DNA of 64,000 nt from contig NZ_FTMD01000006.1 of assembly GCF_900156155.1 (NCBI RefSeq), positions 270,442 to 334,441 of the forward strand, given 5' to 3'. Below the pieces are notes generated by a model, which had not been told where the DNA came from, searched no databases, and saw only the letters and a list, made by a program, of their open reading frames with translations. Position 1 is the stretch's first letter. Each line of letters opens with the position of its first letter. The stretch is from Aromatoleum tolulyticum (GTDB taxonomy: Bacteria; Pseudomonadota; Gammaproteobacteria; Burkholderiales; Rhodocyclaceae). Made by a program: the position numbers and the translations under genes. Below are positions 1 to 8,473 of the stretch, in pieces.

Positions 1-516
1 ACCGGTTTCCTGATCCTGCAGGAGATCCATGTCGAACTCTTCGCCGGTGAGCTCCTTCAGCGTGTCCTCGGTCGATTCGGACAGGGTCTCGGCGAGGCGC
101 GCCAGGCGATCGGCTTCGACAACGATGAGGTCGACCTGCATTCCGGTCTGGAATCGGATCTCGTCGAGCGCGCGCATGTTGGACGGGTCGGCCGTCGCAA
201 CGGTGAGGCGATTCTGGCGCTTGCCCAGCGCGACGACCTGGTGCTTGGCCATCAACTTGCGGTCGATCGCATCGCGGGGGATGCTGGTGCGATCCACGGA
301 CGAAATGTCGAGCAGCGGATAGCCGAATGTTTCGGCAGCGAACCACGCTACGGTCTTCGCGGTCAGGAGCTTGCGCTGAGCAAGCTCGAGGATGAAGCCG
401 TTCGGGACGTTTGCAGCGCCCTTGGTGCACGTAACCGCGTCGGCTTCGGAGAGCCGGCCGTGCTGGATCAGTGCTCGCGCGAGTCCGCTCAGGGCGGTCT
501 GGGGGTTTGCTGCCAT
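1..516 (-). CDS. pilB: Type IV pilus assembly ATPase PilB, N-terminal part (cut by window edge)
   Basis: The reading frame opens with ATG at 516 on the minus strand and runs off the left edge without a stop, giving 172 residues. The start (MAANPQTALSGLARALIQ) and the stretch FGYPLLDISSVDRTSIPRD, followed by KHQVVALGKRQNRLTVATADPSN, match the MshEN/GspE N-terminal domain of PilB. PilB is the cytoplasmic ATPase that powers pilus extension. The Walker motifs and the rest of the ATPase domain would lie outside the window. A GspE or MshE homologue cannot be fully excluded from this domain alone, but the spacing and wording of the motifs fit PilB best. Confidence 0.8.
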   Translation of the reverse strand, partial: MAANPQTALSGLARALIQHGRLSEADAVTCTKGAANVPNGFILELAQRKLLTAKTVAWFAAETFGYPLLDISSVDRTSIPRDAIDRKLMAKHQVVALGKRQNRLTVATADPSNMRALDEIRFQTGMQVDLIVVEADRLARLAETLSESTEDTLKELTGEEFDMDLLQDQETG

Positions 517-619
517 GTCCCGATCTTAGCTAACTGACATTCGATCTTGCCCGCCGCGTAATGAATTGTAAAGGCCGCGGCGGATACGTCTGGCGGCAGT
601 CCGGGCCGCCTGCCGGGGA

Positions 620-1447
620 TCAGGCGGTGCGTCCGAGCAGCACCTCGATCACGAAACGGCTGCCGACGTAGGCGAGCACCAGCGCAACGAAGCCGGCCAG
701 CGTCCAGCGCAGCGCGACGCGTCCACGCCAGCCCCAGACGCGCCGTCCGACGAGAAGGGCTCCGAATAGCAGCCACGAAACGATCGCGAACACCGTCTTG
801 TGGTCGAGGCGGAAGGCTTGTCCGAACAGCGCTTCGGAGAACACGACGCCCGAACTCAGCGTGAGCGTCAGCAGGATGAACGCGATGCCGATCAGACGGA
901 ACAGCAGCGTCTCCATCGTCAGCAACGGCGGCAGGTTCGCGAAGGTCCGGGTGAGTCGTCCGCTGTGCAACTGCCGCTCCGCGATGGCCATCAGCATCGC
1001 GTGCAGCGCCGCCAGCGTGAATACGCTGTAGGCCAGCATCGCCATGATGAAGTGGACGCGGAATCCGGGACTGCCGGCATTCACGAGCATATGCTGTCCC
1101 GGAAAGCCGAGGGGCAGCAGGCTACCTGCCACGCCGGCGGCGACGACGACGCCGTGGAGGCCGTCGAGGCGGGCGTAGAAGGTCTCGATCCAGTAGAAGC
1201 ACACCGCCAGCCAGATGACCAGCGATACGGCGAAGCCGAAGCCGAAGCGCATGCCTTCGCCGGGGAACAGTTCTCCCTGCAGTGCCCAGCCATGGGCAAG
1301 GATCGCGCCGAACATCGTGAGCCGTTCCGCGGCCGACATGCTGCGCCTCGGCTGGTTCGGCGCCGCCTGTGCCGTGACTCGCCAGAAGTGGGCGCCCAGA
1401 ACCGCGTAGAGTGTCGCGGCGAACAGATGAAGTAGAATGGTTTGCAT
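620..1447 (-). CDS. Inner membrane protein, CcsA/HemX/YpjD family (cytochrome c assembly-like)
   Basis: This 275-residue protein is hydrophobic almost throughout, with about eight membrane segments, and carries the cytochrome c assembly (CcsA/HemX-like) signature around residues 60-215. The start is ATG at 1447 (MQTILLHLF); a longer open frame upstream overlaps ffh on the other strand and is not used. Family members handle heme in cytochrome c maturation or are of unknown function (YpjD). It is divergent from ffh, whose start lies 42 bases away, an arrangement common in Beta- and Gammaproteobacteria. The exact role is not evident from the sequence. Confidence 0.8.
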   Translation of the reverse strand: MQTILLHLFAATLYAVLGAHFWRVTAQAAPNQPRRSMSAAERLTMFGAILAHGWALQGELFPGEGMRFGFGFAVSLVIWLAVCFYWIETFYARLDGLHGVVVAAGVAGSLLPLGFPGQHMLVNAGSPGFRVHFIMAMLAYSVFTLAALHAMLMAIAERQLHSGRLTRTFANLPPLLTMETLLFRLIGIAFILLTLTLSSGVVFSEALFGQAFRLDHKTVFAIVSWLLFGALLVGRRVWGWRGRVALRWTLAGFVALVLAYVGSRFVIEVLLGRTA

Positions 1448-1489
1448 AGTTCCCTGCAGTTTACTCCAAGGCCTAGGGCCCCAGCCAAT

Positions 1490-2848
1490 ATGCTCGACAA
1501 TCTCACTCAGCGCCTCTCCAGGGTCGTCAAGACCCTGCGTGGCCAGGCACGCCTCACCGAAGACAATATCCAGGATGCAATGCGCGAGGTACGCCTTGCG
1601 CTCCTCGAGGCGGACGTGGCTCTGCCCGTGGTCAAGGACTTCATCGCGCGGGTGAAGGAAAAGGCCGTCGGCCAGGAAGTCGTCGGCTCGCTGACGCCCG
1701 GCCAGGCCCTTGTGGGGGTGGTGCACGATGAACTGAAGGCCCTGATGGGCGGCGCCCACATCGGCCTGAACCTCGCGACGCAGCCGCCGGCCGTGATCCT
1801 GATGGCGGGCCTGCAGGGCGCGGGCAAGACGACCACCACCGGCAAGCTCGGCAAGCTGCTGCATGAGCGGATGAAGAAGAAGGTCCTCGCCGTCTCGGCC
1901 GACGTCTATCGGCCGGCTGCGATCGAGCAGCTGAAGGCGGTTTCCGCGCAGGCCGGGATCGATTTCTATCCGACGACGCCCGACCAGAAGCCCGTCGATA
2001 TCGCACTCGCGGTCATCGATCATGCGCGGCGCCACTACTATGACGTGGTGCTGTTCGACACGGCCGGTCGGCTCGCTATCGATCAGGCGATGATGGACGA
2101 GATCAAGGCGATCCATGCCGCGATCAATCCCGTGGAAACATTGTTCGTGGTCGACGCGATGCTCGGCCAGGATGCCGTGAATACGGCGCGCGCGTTCAAC
2201 GAGGCCTTGCCCCTCACCGGCGTCGTGCTGACCAAGCTCGACGGCGATGCGCGCGGCGGTGCGGCACTGTCCGTTCGCCACGTGACCGGCAAGCCGCTGA
2301 AATTCGCCGGCGTGGGCGAGAAGCTCACCGGCCTGGAAGAATTCCACCCCGAGCGCATGGCCAGCCGGATCCTCGGCATGGGCGACATCCTCGGTCTGGT
2401 CGAGGACGCGCGGCGCGGGGTCGATGAGGAGAAGGCGCGTGCCTTCGCCGAGAAGCTCAAGACCGGCAAGGGCTTCGACCTCAACGACTTCAAGGAGCAG
2501 ATCGGGCAGATGCGCAAGATGGGCGGCCTTGCGTCGATGATGGACAAGCTGCCCGCGCAGTTCTCGCAGATGGCCGGAAAGCTGCAGGGCGGCGTCGAGG
2601 AGAAGGCGATCGGGCGGATCGAGGGCATCATCAATTCGATGACGCCACTCGAGCGCGCCAAGCCGGAGCTGCTCAAGGCGAGCCGCAAGCGGCGGATTGC
2701 CGCCGGGGCGGGGGTGACCGTGCAGGAAGTCAATCGCCTGCTCAATCAGTTCGAGCAGACGCAGAAGGTCATGAAGCAGTTCTCCAAGGGCGGCATGCAG
2801 AAGATGATGCGCGGCATGAAGGGCATGCTGCCCGGCATGATGCGCTGA
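1490..2848 (+). CDS. ffh: Signal recognition particle protein Ffh
   Basis: Ffh is the GTPase subunit of the signal recognition particle. It binds 4.5S RNA and signal sequences of nascent membrane proteins and docks with FtsY. The 452-residue protein shows the N domain (MLDNLTQRLS...), the G domain with P-loop GLQGAGKTT at residues 107-115 and DTAGR near 190, and a methionine-rich M domain ending in GGMQKMMRGMKGMLPGMM. The length matches the family (about 450). The start at 1490 is chosen because MLDNL is the conserved N terminus; an in-frame upstream ATG at 1442 would overlap the divergent gene's start. Confidence 0.97.
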   Translation: MLDNLTQRLSRVVKTLRGQARLTEDNIQDAMREVRLALLEADVALPVVKDFIARVKEKAVGQEVVGSLTPGQALVGVVHDELKALMGGAHIGLNLATQPPAVILMAGLQGAGKTTTTGKLGKLLHERMKKKVLAVSADVYRPAAIEQLKAVSAQAGIDFYPTTPDQKPVDIALAVIDHARRHYYDVVLFDTAGRLAIDQAMMDEIKAIHAAINPVETLFVVDAMLGQDAVNTARAFNEALPLTGVVLTKLDGDARGGAALSVRHVTGKPLKFAGVGEKLTGLEEFHPERMASRILGMGDILGLVEDARRGVDEEKARAFAEKLKTGKGFDLNDFKEQIGQMRKMGGLASMMDKLPAQFSQMAGKLQGGVEEKAIGRIEGIINSMTPLERAKPELLKASRKRRIAAGAGVTVQEVNRLLNQFEQTQKVMKQFSKGGMQKMMRGMKGMLPGMMR

Positions 2849-2861
2849 GCGGAGAAGGGCG

Positions 2862-3632
2862 ATGCGCGACATCCTGCTTGCGTTCGGTCGGGCGTTGCGC
2901 AGTCTCGGGCGCAAGGGAGTATTCGTCCACCTCGTGTGGCCCAGTCTGGTTGCCCTGGTCGTGTGGATGACGATTGCCGTCCTGTCATGGTCGACGCTGG
3001 TCGAGGCGATCGTGAGCTGGATCCAGGGATGGGCCTTTGTCGGCGAATGGATCGCGACGTCGGAGATCGGTGGAACGGCGACGCTGATCGTCGTCGAAAT
3101 CGCCCTCGCGCTGGCGTTCCTGCCGCTGATCTACGTCACCGCGGCGCTGCTGGTTGCGGTGTTCGCGCTGCCGCTGATGCTCGAGCGGGTGGCGTTGAAG
3201 GATTATGGCGAGCTGGAATTGCGTCGCGGCGGCTCGAATCTCGGCAGCGCGTGGAATGCGACCATCGCGGGGCTGCTGTTCCTGCTCGGCATGGTCGTTT
3301 CGCTGCCGCTGTGGCTGATCCCCGGGGCGGGACTTGTCGCGTCTGTCGTGTTGACCGCTTGGTTGAACCAGCGTGCGTTCGGTTATGACGCGCTGATGCT
3401 GCACGCCGACTGCGACGAACTCAAGCGCCTGCCGCGGGTGCAGCGGACGTCCATGCTCCTGCTCGGAGGCGGTTGCGCACTGCTTGCCTATGTGCCCTTC
3501 GTCAATCTCGTGGCGCCCGCGTTCTGCGGCCTTGCATTTGTCCATTTCATGCTCGAGGCGTTGCGGCGCGAGCGCATCGAACGAGGTGTGACCGTCCTCG
3601 ATGCCCTGCCCGTGCCGCAGTCGCGGAAGTAA
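2862..3632 (+). CDS. EI24 domain (CysZ-like) membrane protein
   Basis: A 256-residue integral membrane protein with several long hydrophobic segments (about residues 22-45, 70-105, 135-175, 200-230). The overall pattern is that of the EI24/CysZ superfamily, whose CysZ member is a sulfate transporter; most betaproteobacterial relatives have no proven substrate. It begins 13 bases after the ffh stop and ends 3 bases before the next gene, so it is probably cotranscribed with both. I assign family only, not substrate. Confidence 0.75.
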   Translation: MRDILLAFGRALRSLGRKGVFVHLVWPSLVALVVWMTIAVLSWSTLVEAIVSWIQGWAFVGEWIATSEIGGTATLIVVEIALALAFLPLIYVTAALLVAVFALPLMLERVALKDYGELELRRGGSNLGSAWNATIAGLLFLLGMVVSLPLWLIPGAGLVASVVLTAWLNQRAFGYDALMLHADCDELKRLPRVQRTSMLLLGGGCALLAYVPFVNLVAPAFCGLAFVHFMLEALRRERIERGVTVLDALPVPQSRK

Positions 3633-3635
3633 GGG

Positions 3636-4388
3636 ATGGCGTTCGGCGCAATCATCATCGGCGACGAAATCCTGTCCGGCAGGCGCAGCGACAAGCATCT
3701 GACGAAGCTCGTCGAGATGCTCGGGGCGCGCGGACTCCGGCTTGCCTGGGCGCGTTACGTCGGCGACGACGCGCAGCGGCTCGTCGCGGCGCTGCGCGAA
3801 AGCTTCGCCAGCGGCGATGTCGTATTCAGCTTCGGCGGCATCGGCGCCACACCGGATGACCGCACGCGTCAGTGCGCGGCGGCCGCACTGGGCCTGGAAC
3901 TCGCGCTGCATCCCGAGGCCGAGGCGATCCTGCGCGAGAAATTCGGCGCCGAAATTACGCCGCATCGCCTGCAACTCGGAACCTATCCGCAGGGCAGCGC
4001 GATCATCCCGAATCCGTACAACCAGGTACCGGGCTTTTCGATCCGCGGGCATTACTTCGTGCCTGGGTTCCCCGTGATGGCCTGGCCGATGATCGAATGG
4101 GTGCTGGATACGCAGTTTCGCCATCTGCACCACGCAGATGACTACACCGAAGCGGCGATCACGGTCCTGGACGCGGTGGAAGGGAAACTGGTTGATCTGA
4201 TGGAGTTCGTGTCGACGGAGTTTCCCGATCTCGAGTTGTTCAGCCTGCCGAGCGTGCCGACTGCGCCGGGTGAGGTCCGGACCATCGAGCTCGGCGTGAA
4301 AGGCCCCGCCGCAAGCGTGGCGACGGCGATGGCGCGCATCCGCGCAGAGGTCGGGGGGCGCGGATACGCATGGCAGGAGAAAGCGTGA
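3636..4388 (+). CDS. Molybdopterin-binding domain protein, CinA N-terminal-like
   Basis: The 250-residue product consists of a single MoCF/MogA-type molybdopterin-binding domain. The start AFGAIIIGDEILSGRRSDKH and the motif FSFGGIGATPDDRTRQ are the usual signatures, seen in the N-terminal half of CinA and in stand-alone homologues. The C-terminal nicotinamide-nucleotide amidase domain of CinA is absent, so it should not be called CinA. The enzymatic role of such stand-alone proteins is unclear. It overlaps the start of the following metallopeptidase gene. Confidence 0.82.
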   Translation: MAFGAIIIGDEILSGRRSDKHLTKLVEMLGARGLRLAWARYVGDDAQRLVAALRESFASGDVVFSFGGIGATPDDRTRQCAAAALGLELALHPEAEAILREKFGAEITPHRLQLGTYPQGSAIIPNPYNQVPGFSIRGHYFVPGFPVMAWPMIEWVLDTQFRHLHHADDYTEAAITVLDAVEGKLVDLMEFVSTEFPDLELFSLPSVPTAPGEVRTIELGVKGPAASVATAMARIRAEVGGRGYAWQEKA

Positions 4389-5158
4389 GCAGACTGGCCG
4401 GCCTGTTGCGCCAGTCACGCCCCGCGAGCGAGGAGCCCCGCAGCATCCGTCTGGGTGAGCGGGATCTCGGATACGTGCTGAGGCGTTCTCCGCGACGCAG
4501 CTTCGCGCTGCAGGTCGATCACCGCGGGGTCCGTGTCGCCGCGCCATGGCCCGCGACGCAGGCGGAGATCGACCGCTTCATCCGCAGCCACCATGACTGG
4601 CTGATCGGGAAGCTTTCCGTTCGGGTGTCGCCGCCTGTGATGACGGTCGAGGATGGCGCCCTGTTTCCGCTTCTGGGCGAGACGTGCCGGATGCGCCTCG
4701 GGGCGGGCGGCCGCTCGGCGCGTTGGCGCCTCGGCGCGGACGGCATCGAAGAGCTCGTGTTACCCGACGGCCCGGGGGCACGCAAGGCGCTCGTTCGCGC
4801 CCTGCGCGCTCGCGCCCTGCCCTGGTTCGGCGAGCGCGTGGCCGAGTTCTGTTTCCGCCTTGGTCATGCGGTGCCGGCGGTGCGCCTGTCGTCGGCTCGC
4901 ACTCGCTGGGGGAGTTGCAGCAGCCGTAGCGGTATCCGGCTGCACTGGCGGCTGATCCATCTGCCGCCGACGCTCGTCGACTACGTCGTCGCTCACGAGG
5001 TGGCACATCTCGCGGAAATGAACCACTCGCCGCGGTTCTGGGCCGTGGTCGACGCGTTGTATCCGGACTGGAAGGCCGCGCGCGCGCGTCTGCGCGATGC
5101 CGGGCGTGCGTTGCCCGTCATCGATGGCGCCGATGCGGCGCTCATTGCCGAAGACTGA
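4370..5158 (+). CDS. YgjP/DUF45-family zinc metallopeptidase-like protein
   Basis: The 262-residue protein ends in a WLM/YgjP-like domain: [19 protein letters not shown], then VVAHEVAHL. The HExxH zinc motif is H209-E210-V-A-H213, with H219 in NHSPRFW as a likely third ligand. These are predicted cytosolic metallopeptidases of unknown substrate. Two starts are possible: ATG at 4370, which overlaps the upstream gene by 19 bases, and GTG at 4385, which would form a 4-base GTGA overlap with the upstream stop. The second is typical of translational coupling and may be the true start. Confidence 0.85.
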   Translation: MAGESVSRLAGLLRQSRPASEEPRSIRLGERDLGYVLRRSPRRSFALQVDHRGVRVAAPWPATQAEIDRFIRSHHDWLIGKLSVRVSPPVMTVEDGALFPLLGETCRMRLGAGGRSARWRLGADGIEELVLPDGPGARKALVRALRARALPWFGERVAEFCFRLGHAVPAVRLSSARTRWGSCSSRSGIRLHWRLIHLPPTLVDYVVAHEVAHLAEMNHSPRFWAVVDALYPDWKAARARLRDAGRALPVIDGADAALIAED

Positions 5159-5172
5159 AGAGGACTGCTGAA

Positions 5173-5556
5173 ATGAAACTGCTTCACACCATGCTGCGAG
5201 TCGGCGATCTCGATCGTTCCATCAAGTTCTACACCGAGGTGCTCGGAATGCGGCTGCTGCGCCGCCATGACTACCCCGAGGGGAAGTTCACCCTGGCTTT
5301 CGTCGGTTACCAGGACGAGTCCGAAGGGGCTGTCATCGAGCTCACCTGGAACTGGGGCGTCGATTCCTACGAGATGGGCAATGCTTTCGGCCATATCGCG
5401 CTGGCGGTTCCCGATGCGTATCGTGCCTGCGACGAGATCCGGGCACGCGGCGGGAAGGTGGTGCGCGAGGCCGGGCCGATGAAGCACGGCACGACCGTCA
5501 TCGCCTTCGTCGAGGATCCGGACGGCTACAAGATCGAGCTCATTCAGCACGCCTGA
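5173..5556 (+). CDS. gloA: Lactoylglutathione lyase (glyoxalase I)
   Basis: GloA converts the hemithioacetal of methylglyoxal and glutathione to S-lactoylglutathione. The 127-residue protein carries the two VOC half-domains and the four metal ligands H5, E56, H74 and E122, matching the nickel-type enzyme. The wording [18 protein letters not shown] and [14 protein letters not shown] is highly conserved. It starts 14 bases after the metallopeptidase gene. The next gene, tssA, is 74 bases downstream and belongs to a different functional block. Confidence 0.96.
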   Translation: MKLLHTMLRVGDLDRSIKFYTEVLGMRLLRRHDYPEGKFTLAFVGYQDESEGAVIELTWNWGVDSYEMGNAFGHIALAVPDAYRACDEIRARGGKVVREAGPMKHGTTVIAFVEDPDGYKIELIQHA

Positions 5557-5630
5557 AAACGCTCCGGCATGCTGTCGGGGTTATTTCTGCGTCATGTAAA
5601 ATGGCGGTTTGGCCTTAACCGGAACCGCCC

Positions 5631-6695
5631 ATGGACTTCGATGCACTGCTCCGACCGCTGCCCGGCAACCGCTGCGGCGAGGATCTCACCTTTTCCGCGC
5701 TTTTCGACGAGATCCAGGAGGCGCGCCGCTGCGACGATCCTTCGGTGAGTCAGGGCGAATGGGTGAGGCCGCTGAAGGAGGCCGACTGGCCACGTGTTGC
5801 GCGTCTGTGCGAGGATGCGCTGGCAGTTCGCGCGAAGGATGTCCGTCTCGCCGTCTGGTTGACCGAAGCCGTGGCGAGAACTCGCGGATTTGGCGGCCTT
5901 GCCGACGGCTATCGGCTGGTGGCCGGACTGTGCGAGTCATATTGGGACGACATCCATCCCCTTTCCGACGACGGTGACCAGGAGATGCGAGCGGGGAATC
6001 TCGACTGGCTGGTGACGCAGTCCCGCCGCATCATTCGCGATACCCTTGTGACGGATTCGTCGCGCGGATGCTTCTCGATGGCCGACCTGGAATCCGCGCG
6101 CAATCTGGCGGCCAGCCTGGAGCGCAATCCGCAGGAGGCGGAATTCCTCATGCGTGCGGCGCCGGTGACACTCGACCAGTTCGAGGCGGCACGCCGGGAC
6201 ACGCCCCGCGACTTTTTCGTCCGTATCGCCGCAGAGGCGGAAGCGGCACGGCTGGCGCTGGGCGAACTCGAACGGGTCGTGGATGCGAAGCTCGGTCTGG
6301 ATGGCCCGGGGTTCGACGACGCGCGCCAGGCTCTGATCGAGGTGCGCGACACCCTGCGGCGCTTCGGCGGCGATGTGCCTGCGCCGACCTCGCAGTCGCG
6401 TGCGGTTTCGCCCGGGGAAAGCGGGCGGATCCCGGGGGGCGAGCGAGCGCCCGGCGGAGCAAGTCCCGGGGCGATCGTGACGCGGGCCGATGCGATAGAG
6501 CGGCTGCGCGAGGTGGCGGACTTCTTCCGGCGCACCGAGCCGCACAGTCCCGTGGCCTATCTCGCCGACAAGGCAGCGCGTTGGGGCGAGATGTCGCTGC
6601 ACGAGTGGCTGCGCACCGTGGTGAGGGACGACGGGGCGCTCTCCCACGTCGAGGAGTTGCTCGGGCTTGTGACCCAGGATGCGCCGGGACGCTGA
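5631..6695 (+). CDS. tssA: Type VI secretion system protein TssA (ImpA)
   Basis: TssA caps the growing T6SS tail and coordinates sheath polymerisation at the baseplate. The 354-residue protein has the ImpA N-terminal domain (about residues 5-130), including LLRPLPGNRCGEDL and SYWDDIHPLSDDGD. The middle is variable and low in complexity. The C-terminal block, SPVAYLADKAARWGEMSLHEWL, is typical of TssA. It is the only T6SS gene on the plus strand here and converges on the minus-strand T6SS genes with 15 bases between stops. An AT-rich TAAAAT element about 30 bases upstream could be its -10 box. Confidence 0.9.
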   Translation: MDFDALLRPLPGNRCGEDLTFSALFDEIQEARRCDDPSVSQGEWVRPLKEADWPRVARLCEDALAVRAKDVRLAVWLTEAVARTRGFGGLADGYRLVAGLCESYWDDIHPLSDDGDQEMRAGNLDWLVTQSRRIIRDTLVTDSSRGCFSMADLESARNLAASLERNPQEAEFLMRAAPVTLDQFEAARRDTPRDFFVRIAAEAEAARLALGELERVVDAKLGLDGPGFDDARQALIEVRDTLRRFGGDVPAPTSQSRAVSPGESGRIPGGERAPGGASPGAIVTRADAIERLREVADFFRRTEPHSPVAYLADKAARWGEMSLHEWLRTVVRDDGALSHVEELLGLVTQDAPGR

Positions 6696-6710
6696 ACGGC
6701 CCGGCCGGGC

Positions 6711-7493
6711 TCACTCGGCGAGCCGGAATTCGATCCGGCGATTGCGCGCGCGTCCTTCCGGCGTGTCGTTCGGCGTCACCGGACGGTCGGGGCCCGCGCC
6801 GTGCGCGCTCAGGCCCGCCGCAGGGATGCCCTTGCCTGTAAGATAGGTTTTGACCGCGTCGGCTCGGGCGAGGCTCAGCGTGATGTTGGCCATCCGGTTT
6901 CCGGTGGAGTCCGTATGCCCGATGATGTCGACGCGGGGGCGATCGAGTCTGCCAATGGCTGCCGCCATCTCGTCAAGAATGGCAATGCCGGTTGGTGTCA
7001 GGATCGCAGACCCGCTTTCGAACTCGACCACACGATCCGCGAGCGTCTGATCGAGCAGCGCCTGGGAGCCGGCCGGCACGCGCAGACCGTTATTCACGGT
7101 GTAGGTCGGGTTCAGCGCAGTCGCAATTTCGCTGGCGACTTGCTGCCGCCGGGCTTCGTTGGTGACATTGCCGCTGATCGTGACCTGGGTTCCGTTGACG
7201 TCGAGCTGTCCCTGGCGCACGTTGCGGATGCCGTTGCCGAGCGTCTTCACGACATGGCCGGTCCAGTCGGGCGGCGCGACGACGCCCCCCGAATCGAGGC
7301 GGTCGACGACCTTGTCTGCTCCATAGAGGTCGCGTAGGCGGGAAATGACGGCCACGCGTGCGTTTTCGTCGGGTACCGTTCCGGTGACGTACACCATTCC
7401 GTCCGGCGCCGGGGTTTGCGGGGGCTGTGCGCTCATGCCTGCCGCGGCATAGAGCAGCCCGGCCGCGAGTGCTGAACTGAACTTCAAGATCAT
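6711..7493 (-). CDS. OmpA-family protein with signal peptide, T6SS-linked
   Basis: This 260-residue protein starts with a signal peptide (MILKFSSALAAGLLYAAAGMSAQ). It has a BON-like middle (about residues 30-140) and a C-terminal OmpA peptidoglycan-binding domain (HTDSTGNRMANITLSLARADAVKTYL is split across its core; RARNRRIEF near the end). Its start codon overlaps the tagF stop in an ATGA, so it is translationally coupled to the T6SS genes tagF and tssM. It may help anchor the secretion apparatus to the cell wall, as OmpA-like TagL/TagN proteins do. That role is inferred from position. Confidence 0.8.
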   Translation of the reverse strand: MILKFSSALAAGLLYAAAGMSAQPPQTPAPDGMVYVTGTVPDENARVAVISRLRDLYGADKVVDRLDSGGVVAPPDWTGHVVKTLGNGIRNVRQGQLDVNGTQVTISGNVTNEARRQQVASEIATALNPTYTVNNGLRVPAGSQALLDQTLADRVVEFESGSAILTPTGIAILDEMAAAIGRLDRPRVDIIGHTDSTGNRMANITLSLARADAVKTYLTGKGIPAAGLSAHGAGPDRPVTPNDTPEGRARNRRIEFRLAE

Positions 7494-8473
7494 TCTCCGA
7501 AAAATACTTCCCTGAAGGTGGCGAGCGCTGTGGCGAGGGTCGTCCCGGGCTGCGCGAGGTAGCTCGACAGCTTGGCGATTCCGTAGTCGCTCATCAGGTC
7601 GGGGTGGGTGTCGATCCATTCGGGGGCTTCGAGGCTCACGACGGCGTCGGGCGCGCTCCCTGGCGAGACCAGGCTGACGAGCGGCAGTGGCGATGCGCCG
7701 TTGAAGCCGACGACGAGCGTATTGCGTCCGGCAACCGGCGCCTGCAGCAGCTGGAGTTCGCAGGGGGTATTCCTGAGGAAACCGCTGATGAGGTTCAACC
7801 AGACCTGTGCCAGCGCGTCGCGAAGCCCGAGGTCACTCGGCAGGGGCAAGCGCAGGCCGCGTTCGATCGTCGGTTTGTTGCTGCCGAGCAGCGGTCGCAG
7901 CAGCACACCGAGGGACAGGATGATGCGGCGGGCATTTCCGGCGTGGCCGTCATGTTCGAGCAGGCGGTCGATGTCCGCAATGGTGATTGAATCCGGCACC
8001 GCGTCGGCGCCGGACGGTCGTGCCATGTGTGCGAGTTCCTGTGCGCAGTCGATGCGCGCAAGGGCGTGCAGCATGGAGGCGGGTTCGTCGGCCGCCCGGG
8101 CAAGACCGACGAGGTGCCCGAACTTTTCCCACAGGGACGACAGGGCCAGGGGGCCGGGGTGGGCATGTCCGGCCTCCGACTCGATGGTCGACGCGACGAG
8201 GAAGGGAAAGCGCCGCGAGGACGCGTCGTGGCTCGGCTGAAGATGGCCGACGACCGAGAGGCGGCTGCGCGGGCCGACGAAGGCGAAGTGGACCGGACTC
8301 ATGCTGTCGTATGGTATGCGCCAGCGGGGATCGGCCGACAACAGGTTCATGCTTTCCGATATCCAGCGGTCGAGCATCGCGATCAGTTGTGCCGATCCGC
8401 CTCCCTTCACGAAATCGCCGCGCGCGGGCAGCTTGCCGAAATAGCCGGTGGCGTGAATGGCGGGGCCCCTCAT
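7490..8473 (-). CDS. tagF: Type VI secretion-associated protein TagF (ImpM)
   Basis: TagF is a post-translational repressor of T6SS activity in several bacteria. The 327-residue product begins MRGPAIHATGYFGKLPARGDFV, the conserved start of the TagF/ImpM (DUF2094) domain. FAFVGPRSRLSVVGHLQPSHDASSRRFPF is conserved within the same domain but is quoted here only as two adjacent motifs (FAFVGPRSRLSVVG and SRRFPF). Start at 8473 overlaps the tssM stop as ATGA, and its own stop overlaps the OmpA-like gene the same way. A longer open frame upstream runs inside tssM and is rejected. Confidence 0.88.
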   Translation of the reverse strand: MRGPAIHATGYFGKLPARGDFVKGGGSAQLIAMLDRWISESMNLLSADPRWRIPYDSMSPVHFAFVGPRSRLSVVGHLQPSHDASSRRFPFLVASTIESEAGHAHPGPLALSSLWEKFGHLVGLARAADEPASMLHALARIDCAQELAHMARPSGADAVPDSITIADIDRLLEHDGHAGNARRIILSLGVLLRPLLGSNKPTIERGLRLPLPSDLGLRDALAQVWLNLISGFLRNTPCELQLLQAPVAGRNTLVVGFNGASPLPLVSLVSPGSAPDAVVSLEAPEWIDTHPDLMSDYGIAKLSSYLAQPGTTLATALATFREVFFGE